A stretch of DNA of 64,000 nucleotides from positions 20,880,642-20,944,641 of the forward strand of contig CP154954.1 in assembly GCA_039621445.1 (NCBI GenBank). The letters run 5' to 3'. A model generated the notes under the pieces. It saw only the letters and a program-made list of their open reading frames with translations. It ran no database searches and was not told where the DNA came from. This DNA comes from Euglena gracilis (lineage: Eukaryota > Euglenida > Euglenophyceae > Euglenales). Shown in pieces: positions 20,401 to 45,625 of the stretch; the first letter of the stretch is position 1, and each line of letters begins with the position of its first letter. Position numbers and translations under genes: made by a program.

Positions 20401-23400
20401 ATTTGTGTTTTTTTGTAGATTTAACAATTGAAGTGTAAATCCGCTTCGAATTACTTTGCTAAAATGTTTTATGGTTTTGTATCTGCATTCCCATTCCCTT
20501 CTGACTCCGGACAAGGCATTTTCATTGGGTTCCCCTGTAGCCAAGGACGTCCACCTGAGGATCGTCCGCCACGTGGCCCTGAACGTGTCCGGGTACATCC
20601 CGGAGGGGACGGACACGGCCCCCGCACCACCGACGGAGGAGGAGCCCCCGTCCAAGGGCGGCCGGGACCCGAAGGACTTCAAGTTCAAGGAGACCAAAGA
20701 GTCCCAGGACAAGCCCAAGGAGAAGGAGACCAAGGACAAGCCGGACAAGAAGACCAAGGACACGCCCAAGAAGGGCGTCCGCGGGAAGCAGTCCGCCTCC
20801 TCGCAGCAGCCGGCTCGGCACTCCTACGAGTCGTCCCCGGAACCGCCGGAGCGCCCGACACACAGGGAGCGGCCTAATGGTGGATTGTCTGTGATATCTC
20901 TTTCCTTATGTCATCTCTCCAGTTGGCAGTAATTTAACAATTCTGTTTGATGAAGCGTTTTTCCGCTTTCTTATAACTGAATCAGAGTATCTTTGTAAGA
21001 TTGGTATTGTGTTTCACGTTTTACTATAATGCGATGCACCAAATCAAAACCGTTATCTGAGTTCCACGCCTCCCGTTTGCGCCGCTCCCTGTTGCCGAGG
21101 AAGCGGTCCGCCCTGGAGAACATCCAGGAGATGCTGGTGGACGACGAGTGAGCGGGCGGCTGCGGCAGCCGTGGTGGCAGCGGGCGGCTCGTGACGCCAG
21201 CGAGGGAGGGACAAGCGAGCCCCAGACCTGTACCGGACCCAGACCGGACCAGACCCATACCCACACCCAGACCCAGTCCCCAACCATGCGCACACCTTCG
21301 CCACACCACACCCACCCATTTCGCCGTGTCTTTCCTTTGTGTTTGTCTTTGGCATGGCTGCGTAACTGGGGGCTGTGGGGTTTGTTGCAGCTGTGACTTT
21401 TGTTCTGAGAATCAAAGTTACAAATCCACAACTTGCTCAGTTAATGGTGCTTCGGGATACAATGCATCTTCTCGGTACTGTTTGATGCGTGATTCACGTT
21501 TGTTGCGTAGTTCAAGTTTGCCATTTGTCATTACAATCTGCATTCAGTTGGTTCAGTGATGTTGACAATGGCAGTTTCAGACCAGTACAGTACAGTTTGG
21601 ATCAGACTAAATTTCTCTGCTTTGCTTTGAGGAAGCGGAAACCCGCTTCATCATTTCCTGCTTGTTTTTGCAGGTTTTCCCTCCTGCCCGCTTATGATGG
21701 CCCGGTACCTCAAACGCAGACTTTGATTACAGGTCTGTATTGTTCTGTTTGTTCCATTTGTATGCCGTTTGTTGTGGCTGTAATGTTTTCTGATTAATGT
21801 ATTCGTTAAACTTATGCCAATGATTACTGCTGAGTTCGTGTGGTTCATCACACCCCTCCGGATATGCTGAACGAATGTATGTGGGTATTATTATTCACTG
21901 TTTGAAGTGAATCTACTTCCATCTGACTTATCACATAATTTTTATGTTTCTCATTAAAGCGGTTTTCCGCTTCCTTTTCGTTTTAGGAAAATTTTCTTCA
22001 CTTTGCTGTAGTATTCCCTTAGGCATGATTCTTCTGATGTTGATTTTGGTGACCTGTGCATGATTTTGAAGCGGAATGTCCTCTTTACCGCTTCCTATAT
22101 TTTGTGTTTATTATTTTACCCCCTTTGCAGGGGGTTTCGCCTTCTTCTGTCTCTGGAGGCTGTCAACATGAGGTGTGTGGTTGCACTTTATTGCTGTCTT
22201 TGAAATTTCTGTATGGTTTTCGTTCATTTAGACTAAATTTCAAAATTTTAGTGGCATTTTTGCTTGTTTTTGGAGTTTTCAAAACTTCGTTACGGCAAGC
22301 CAAACGGCCACTCAGAAATGGCCGAAATCGGTACCTCCTCTAAAACCTTCAAAAAAAACAGGCCATTTTTGGAAGCGTTTTTCCGCTTCCTTTTCCGTTT
22401 CGAGGGGGTTTAAATTTTTGGGCAGTTTATGCCTCCTAAGCCAGATAACCCACCTATGGTCCAAGAGGAGGGTGGGGGTGTTCCCTCTGCCTCATGTGGG
22501 TAAATCGCCATCTGTTTTCTGTTTGCAAACGTTTGTTGTGGCATGGCTTCCTGTTCTGCCTCGCTCTTGATATTTACTAAAAACAGACCAATTTCTGGTT
22601 GATGACCAGGCTGCTTTTTAATTGGCGGACCCCCCCAGGTTTGATATAAGAAGAGTACAGGGTAGAGAAGGGGGGGTGTCCCCCAAGGGGCATACGGAGT
22701 GGGGGAGGGGGGGGCACCTCGCTCCTTCAGGAACTGCCGCAGCTCCTTCGTCTTGTGCTTCCCCAGGTTGTCACCGCCAGGCCTCTTTTTGATAACACAG
22801 TCCTTATTGCCTGCCCATGGCAGTCACACCCCCTGGACCCCGGCATATTTCCCCTGAAAATGCCCATTGGGTCCCCCAGTTGGTGCTGGGGGACCCCTCC
22901 CCCCCCACTTAAACCCCCCTCGGACCGACCAACCAAAAGGACACCTTATAAACCGCCCATCGTGAACAAAAATGAAAACGGTGTGGACATTCTGTTTGCC
23001 CTCAAAACTGCCCAGATCCGATTTTTTGGAAATTTCACTGACTTCGGACATCATCAAAAATGCAATTTTAGCCAATTTTGGTCAAAATAGATTCCTTGGG
23101 GGTATTTTGGTGGATTTCGACGAACAATTCCTTGACTCATAAAACCTCCCCATTATCAGCATTGTTATTTTTACTGACTTGTGAAACCCCCCCCCATTAT
23201 AAAACCCCCTCATCCGACCCGCCACACCAGACCCAGGGGGGGTTACAAATGGGAGGGTTTACCAGTTTACAGCATTACCCGGGGGGGTCAGGGTGCGGGT
23301 TGAAAATGTACACCACCCCCACTGCACAAAAATCCGAAAAGGCAATTTCCCACAAATTTATGATCAGGGACCTGAAAAATTTTTTACCGTTTTATTCAAA

Positions 23401-23658
23401 GGTTATTGTGGGGGGAAAAATGATGAGGAGACAGGTCAGCAGGTGCCAGAGCAGGAGAAAGGACAATTTAGCGAGCACAGATGGTCAAGGATAATTTCGC
23501 GGAGAGGTCAGAGGGTCAGAAGTATCCAGGGGGGGGGGGCTTCTGCAAAAAAACGAAGCCTGGTTCCAGTCCAGCTCGACCCCCTGCACCACCGCCACCA
23601 TCGCCAGCACCAACACCACGGCCAGCAGCCAGCGCCACCCACAGAGCTGCGGGGCCAT
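8384..23658 (-). CDS. Small ER-resident protein: signal peptide, SAP-like segment, KEEL tail
   Basis: Five exons (23,658-23,555; 22,782-22,718; 9,481-9,399; 9,145-9,049; 8,457-8,384) join in phase with GT-AG borders to give about 140 residues. Residues 1-26 form a signal peptide. HKTKELRQFLKERG plus VDEKQYASGEKPDLIRLVRE resembles the SAP-like C-domain of MANF/ARMET proteins, but without their CxxC. A Lys-rich linker and a second short helix (FTAEDLRKMDPEKM) follow. The last four residues are KEEL, an accepted ER-retrieval signal. Role inferred: ER-luminal helper or stress protein. Intron 2 is 13.2 kb and contains the whole mobile island. Structure is well supported; function is not. Confidence 0.85.
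9049..9145 (-). CDS. ER protein, exon 4 (Lys-rich linker)
   Basis: Acceptor CACCTCCCCACAG and donor GACTG|GTACGC enclose ASANAKADGAKPKDKLKEKD and LQDLLAKMKRET. Confidence 0.85.
9399..9481 (-). CDS. ER protein, exon 3 (second half of SAP-like motif)
   Basis: Acceptor CATTTTTCCAG and donor ATCAAG|GTGTGC enclose GVDEKQYASGEKPDLIRLV and RESKDLPIK. It completes the motif started in exon 2, 13.2 kb away. Confidence 0.85.
9560..9750. repeat. Left arm of a split inverted duplication
   Basis: About 190 bp whose reverse complement appears in two pieces at 10,207-10,305 and 11,026-11,125. The pieces are separated by the 10,306-11,025 element. Identity is very high over 20-base stretches (for example GGCTGACAAAATGAGATTTG against its mirror). 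Confidence 0.85.
10207..11125. repeat. Right arm of inverted duplication, interrupted by an element
   Basis: Reverse complement of 9,560-9,750, opened by insertion of the 720-bp element at 10,306-11,025. The 7-bp duplication CCAAATC marks the insertion point. Confidence 0.85.
10306..11025. mobile_element. Small inverted-repeat element, CAGGGGGG...CCCCCTG, 7-bp TSD
   Basis: Starts CAGGGGGGGGGAATGCGC and ends GCGCATTCCCCCCCCCCTG. It is flanked by CCAAATC (10,299-10,305; 11,026-11,032). The body is full of ATGCGCAAAAA-like units. It also contains a block (10,598-10,690) shared with 32,818-32,955. Confidence 0.9.
11126..11570. other. Intronic spacer left of the island
   Basis: GGTCGGACCCCCC-type runs and degenerate AACTGGGAG repeats. 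No gene seen. It probably contains a decayed inverted-repeat element into which the island inserted. Confidence 0.5.
11571..11594 (+). repeat. Left terminal inverted repeat of the island
   Basis: GACGTAGGCGGCGTAAACTG followed by CCCA. It pairs with 22,419-22,442 with four mismatches. Confidence 0.65.
12110..13165. other. Non-coding left part of island with GC-rich inverted blocks
   Basis: No long reading frame. Three GC-rich patches (about 12,122-12,195, 12,385-12,500, 13,085-13,160) contain short inverted repeats such as GGCTGCCGGGGC against the CCGGCAGCCCCG side. They could be small exons, structured RNA or terminal control sequence. Confidence 0.35.
13244..13510 (+). repeat. Triplicated GTAGTGACTGTGATCAC motif
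   Basis: Three copies of a roughly 30-bp unit reading GGTAG(C/T)GACTGTGATCAC then (G/T)CAGGCAGT, near 13,244, 13,441 and 13,480. TGATCA is palindromic. They lie about 0.5 kb upstream of the first island gene, so they could be control or recognition sites. Confidence 0.7.
13988..14576 (+). CDS. Island gene 1, exon 1
   Basis: ATG at 13,988 (MPAVPSPEELVLNIRGLRAY). The donor GGAACA|GTGCAG gives phase 0. Confidence 0.7.
13988..16671 (+). CDS. Island gene 1: unrecognised protein, possible transposase
   Basis: Exons 13,988-14,576, 14,772-15,401, 15,599-about 16,063 or later, and 16,222-16,671. The first two joins are in phase with GT-AG; the exon 3 donor is unresolved. About 700 residues. Exon 1 ends with LWLDNFCWLRWGTDPATP. 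Exon 2 has VPLLYGIWHAYKHTVTIVYR. Exon 3 has LHLGHEVRQCTWRGR and EAMLSRLSSACKRNPHVTSF. The tail is acidic (SLYEPPESLYEPP repeat). From memory, and unverified, similar large uncharacterised ORFs occur many times in dinoflagellate and haptophyte genomes. The isolated D-N near a strand end would suit a DDE-type nuclease, but I cannot place E or the second D. Confidence 0.7.
14772..15401 (+). CDS. Island gene 1, exon 2
   Basis: Acceptor CTTCCTGCAG, phase 0, LENLLHRQGTRTRSLTFPVS. Ends at GAGTCG|GTCATG. The next intron contains the hairpin at 15,437. Confidence 0.7.
15599..16063 (+). CDS. Island gene 1, exon 3 (3' border uncertain)
   Basis: Acceptor CCGTACCAG then LLQGLWNILVFYAPALLHLG. The frame stays open beyond 16,063, and candidate donors exist at 16,064 and about 16,120. 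Confidence 0.6.
16222..16671 (+). CDS. Island gene 1, last exon with two in-frame hairpins
   Basis: Acceptor CCCTTCAG then TLVRGQRLAADVEEWLRTNV. Two hairpin copies 12 bases apart (16,393-16,410 and 16,423-16,440) are translated as part of the acidic tail (DEAENRLHDADEADTRFDV). TAA at 16,669-16,671. Confidence 0.65.
   Translation, partial: TLVRGQRLAADVEEWLRTNVGTVDPDLLQEREEAMYPFLARRRTRAATAEHPLQRPDEAENRLHDADEADTRFDVNSAEMEVAEASIVVGDQEEGSSLYEPPESLYEPPGDLSDGYVSVGASDGLDWLGSLQGSDVSDASLDVSVAVVC
17039..21151 (+). CDS. Island gene 2: ParB/sulfiredoxin-like domain protein, about 11 exons
   Basis: Exons 17,039-17,132; 17,362-17,499; 17,694-18,055; 18,224-18,478; 18,633-18,723; 18,877-18,932; 19,115 to about 19,730; 19,861-19,896; 20,073-20,310; 20,541-20,879; about 21,060-21,151. 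Most borders are GT-AG and in phase; the last join is unresolved. About 770 residues. Residues 35-110 carry the ParB pattern: a strand (QLVLDVDLSRGQVRRP), a helix (HVNDLITELKN), LVLTVWPE, then the signature SGQHRFLAASAI. Later parts are unrecognised, with a Lys-rich low-complexity tail at 20,650-20,790. ParB folds bind or cut DNA or act as CTPase clamps. Hairpin copies lie in at least five of its introns. Likely role: DNA partner of the element. Confidence 0.75.
17362..17499 (+). CDS. ParB-like gene, exon 2 (start of ParB fold)
   Basis: VGQLVLDVDLSRGQVRRPRQ, then EHVNDLITELKNNPPQELVL. Phase 1 on both sides. It corresponds to the strand-helix opening of ParB N-terminal domains. Confidence 0.75.
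17694..18055 (+). CDS. ParB-like gene, exon 3 (GQHRFLA signature)
   Basis: ATGKWVILSGQHRFLAASAI is the G-x-H-R-x-x-A ParB signature. A helical region follows (FRCKVVKENTSIVERQQLAG; MTLADRLHWLLKED). Donor GCGCTG|GTATGT. Confidence 0.8.
18224..18478 (+). CDS. ParB-like gene, exon 4
   Basis: GTWVKAMIPVTEWVLQSGTE onward, in phase with exon 3. Ends HIWRM|GTTGTA. Unrecognised helical domain. Confidence 0.65.
18633..18932 (+). CDS. ParB-like gene, exons 5-6 with hairpin-bearing intron
   Basis: Exon 5 (18,633-18,723) is HETAKLVRRRTWTWLLQHPE onward. Exon 6 (18,877-18,932) is DLVQVAALETALQPEHVK. The intron between holds the hairpin at 18,830-18,849. Confidence 0.6.
19115..19750 (+). CDS. ParB-like gene, exon 7
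   Basis: VVRRAPLWADPLYEGLRQRL onward, including TGLIHVVPMQSTDNAWPKDL. It either ends at TMK|GTGCAC (about 19,731) or reads to the TGA at 19,748-19,750. A hairpin starts two bases after that stop. Confidence 0.6.
   Translation: MVRRAPLWADPLYEGLRQRLLGPVMEPVVKIGGVFGTLDLHGMSLPGRGPSTPGKSKKPEEEVSSTQEISTPGRATAKRAAQPEAPKTGLIHVVPMQSTDNAWPKDLRLLDLAAVVVEVEPQQFADEDSVHTEVLRLMLTGVPMIAVGRDIDLRDLQARLTKLLGSEMTVFRKDIVLFIPQPGPDPEWIWARRTLSVFTTNKKTMKVHHRR
20073..20310 (+). CDS. ParB-like gene, exon 9
   Basis: VVWWFLRRLEVATAEWVMVL onward. Donor CAGG|GTGGCC in phase with exon 10. Confidence 0.6.
20541..20879 (+). CDS. ParB-like gene, exon 10 (charged tail)
   Basis: Acceptor TCCCCTGTAG then KDVHLRIVRHVALNVSGYIP, followed by a long K/E/D/P-rich low-complexity stretch. 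Confidence 0.6.
21152..22418. other. Non-coding right part of island
   Basis: No reading frame worth reporting. Holds hairpins at 21,632, 21,957, 22,068 and 22,371, plus a weak GAAGTG-AATC-TACTTC relative at 21,904. Confidence 0.6.
22419..22442 (-). repeat. Right terminal inverted repeat of the island
   Basis: Reads TGGGCAGTTTATGCCTCCTA followed by AGCC, the inverse of 11,571-11,594. The TGGGCAG end is also recognisable at about 39,983. Confidence 0.65.
22718..22782 (-). CDS. ER protein, exon 2 (first half of SAP-like motif)
   Basis: Reads GGDNLGKHKTKELRQFLKER, with donor GCGAG|GTGCCC. The phase matches exon 1 (2 nt) and exon 3 (1 nt). It sits about 280 bp outside the right end of the mobile island. 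Confidence 0.8.
22895..23265. mobile_element. Diverged copy of the 7,760-8,126 element
   Basis: Shares ACTTAAACCCCCCTCGGACC, then CCGACCAACCAAA and the mirrored GGGGGGTTACAAATGGGAGG end. It lies in intron 1 of the ER-protein gene. Borders approximate. Confidence 0.5.
23555..23658 (-). CDS. ER protein, exon 1 (signal peptide)
   Basis: ATG at 23,658. MAPQLCGWRWLLAVVLVLAM continues into VAVVQG, a typical cleavable signal, then VELDWNQA. The donor GCTTC|GTTTTTT gives the phase needed by exon 2. Confidence 0.8.
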
Positions 23659-23689
23659 GAACGACAGCCCGGTCTCGGAAGGAAATGCC

Positions 23690-23905
23690 TGTAAGAGTGG
23701 TGGGGGCAGGGGGGGGGTCGGTCGTGGGTCAAAAGTGCCCAAAAAAACGAGCTTTGGCGCCTTCGGCATGGGAAGTACCTTGGCCGAGTGTCCGGGCACT
23801 TTTGGCCATGTGTTCCCCCCCCCCCGGAGGGTCGGGTCTGGGTGCCTTGGAGCCCAGGCAGGCACCCGGGGTGGGGTCGGCCCCGCCTTGCAATTCAGCC
23901 TGGAT
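23690..23905. mobile_element. Relative of the 3.4, 30.1 and 61.4 kb elements
   Basis: Shares CAAAAGTGCCCAAAAAAACG, GGCGCCTTCGGC, GGGCACTTTTGGCC and the CAATTCAGCCTG right end. Left end not resolved. It lies just upstream of the ER-protein start codon. Confidence 0.5.
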
Positions 23906-24832
23906 TTGACGGGGATGACGATTTTGGTGGCACCTGCGATTGCGCGATCTGCAAAGGTGAAGATGGTTGAGCGTTCCGCATAGGACTTCCCGCAACAACT
24001 GCATCAATGCCACGTTTTGCTGCAACGTACGTGAACGTCTGTCCTTCCATAGCCATTCAGACCCCACTTGAACTCTCCAGCGCTGGTCTCATTTTGGACT
24101 AGAATTGAGATGACCATAAAGCAGGGGGATGCAAACAGAAAATGCTTACGGGCAGATGAAAAGCTGTACTGCAAAAAAAAAAAAAACGTATAAAAAGGCG
24201 AAAACTGCAAAGCAAAAGCACACACTGTCCCAGTGAAGAAGGAAAAAACTCAAAAAAACAATCAAATAAAACCAGACAGCCCTCCAGAAGAGGCATCCAA
24301 TAGCAAATGACGATGTGAAGAAGGCTTCGAATTTATCATGGAAATGCTGTAGAGGGAGAAAGGCTCGCTTGGCCATCCTGGCCCTGCCACCTTCCCGGCC
24401 GGCCAATGTAGAAAATGTCAAAGAGCTGAGGCAAGGCTGGGCCTTCTGAAGAAAATTGGGGGGGGGGGGGCTCACTAAAAAAAAGAGAACCAGAAAGACC
24501 AGAAAGGCTTTTATTCATCCAGGGGTTTTTTTACAGGACAATACAATGAAAAATTCTTCACAATAAACAAATCCTGCTACAGAGCACTGTAGAGGACAGA
24601 AAAATTGAGTTGTTGTTTTTGTAAGGTTGTTGTTCACGACAAACCAGAACAGCAGCCTCTCTGGCTCACAAGGCAGAGGGAAGAAGGGCAAGCAACGGGA
24701 GAGGCTGGTCCCGCAGCCGGTCATGCACACAAACCGCACACACCAAGAAGCGGCAAGTGGCCAGAATTCCAGTCGTTCGGGTTCAAAGCGAGCATTAACA
24801 GGCAGTAGGTCCATGGGGGGGGGGGTCGATGC

Positions 24833-44639
<19,807 letters not shown>

Positions 44640-44888
44640 CTGCACAGCAGAAGCCCGGACACACATTATGCCAAGCAACGGTGATGCATCACACCCACAC
44701 GGGTGGATGGTGTGAGATGGTTGTTTTTTTGCAAAAAACTCTCCGCCCCAAGATATAGCCACGTTCCGTAAATGTGCTATTATGAGGGGTCATTGAAATG
44801 TATGTGTATATATGCATACTCATACATATATGTATACACATACTCATACATATGCACATACACACACTCCGAAACATACATATATGCA

Positions 44889-44942
44889 TGGCAGCCTCCC
44901 ACTAACCGCCCCCCGGGGGGGCCGGATAATGGGAGGCTGCCA
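44889..44942. repeat. 54-bp mini palindrome with TGGCAGCCTCCCA arms
   Basis: TGGCAGCCTCCCA on the left and TGGGAGGCTGCCA on the right surround CCGCCCCCCGGGGGGGCCGG. It sits inside an ATACACATA-rich low-complexity tract. Confidence 0.85.
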
Positions 44943-45625
44943 CATGCACATATACATACACATACACATCCGTATGCAAATCCATCTACATAGACATAGA
45001 CATTGACATAGACACATGCATAAACATATGCATGTACGTAAACAAATGAATATTTATGTGTGTGAGAGTCTGGTATGTACTGCGGATGTGTGTGCATTCA
45101 GATGTGTTGTCCATGTGGACATATGAGTGGGGTTATAAGTAATGCAGAATATCAACCCCCTTCCTCTCATAACGCTGTGACGGGAGTCCTGGTCCAGCAC
45201 GCACCACCGCCTTCCAGTGCCGTTTGGCCTGCTCCGCCTCTATACGCTGTCGCTTCGCTCCCATCGGCCCTCTGTATCAAAATCAATCAGATGGGGGCGT
45301 TTGGCAGCATCGGAGGGCTGCAAGTATGGGCATGAAAAATGTCTGCGGACATGGAAAGGAAATAGATATAGATAGATAGAGGGTGGAAAACACACAAAAA
45401 AAACTTCAGGGCTGAAGTAATGTGAATCAAAAATATTTGTCCCCAGAAAGTGCCATGAGGCGGACCCACCCAAGGACCACTGGCCGAACCAGCGAAAATT
45501 GCGCTACGGTTGTTGATAACACCAATATGTCATCATACATGCCAAACTTAAAGACGGTTTGCCATATTTGTTGACATAGAAAAATAATTTTAAACATTTA
45601 AAATGCCCCACTTCCCCCCAACTCA

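Larger units (their letters stand above)
11714..22390. repeat. Dispersed hairpin family GAAGCGG-N4-CCGCTTC, 24 copies
   Basis: Copies at 11,714; 11,935; 12,327; 12,649; 12,967; 13,212; 13,550; 13,831; 13,922; 14,634; 15,437; 16,393; 16,423; 17,281; 18,173; 18,528; 18,830; 19,752; 20,430; 20,952; 21,632; 21,957; 22,068; 22,371, each 16-27 bp long. The constant core is AAGCG/CGCTT. The loop is usually AAAA or TTTT but varies (AATA, GTTT, TTAT, a 13-base loop at 22,068). Outer arms vary in a paired way: AGGAAGCGG with CCGCTTCCT, or TGATGAAGCGG with CCGCTTCATCA. Paired changes show the stem is selected or copied as a unit. Copies at 13,212 and 20,430 are degenerate. Confidence 0.9.
11571..22442 (+). 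mobile_element. Candidate new large mobile element (ParB-like gene, unknown gene, hairpin array)
   Basis: Inverted ends: 11,571-11,594 matches the reverse complement of 22,419-22,442 at about 20 of 24 positions, with core TAAACTGCCCA identical. Inside are two multi-exon plus-strand genes and at least 24 GAAGCGG/CCGCTTC hairpins. Long G or C runs, present every few hundred bases outside, are absent. It lies in intron 2 of the minus-strand ER-protein gene. A target-site duplication was not identified; the left flank is a G run. Similarity of 22,300-22,430 to 39,870-39,990 supports a mobile origin. Confidence 0.75.

Noticed and set aside
11714-22390. Short repeated palindromes suggesting a CRISPR array
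   Set aside because: Spacing runs from about 30 to 960 bp, repeats are only 16-27 bp with variable arms and loops, there are no cas genes, and the genes contain spliceosomal introns.
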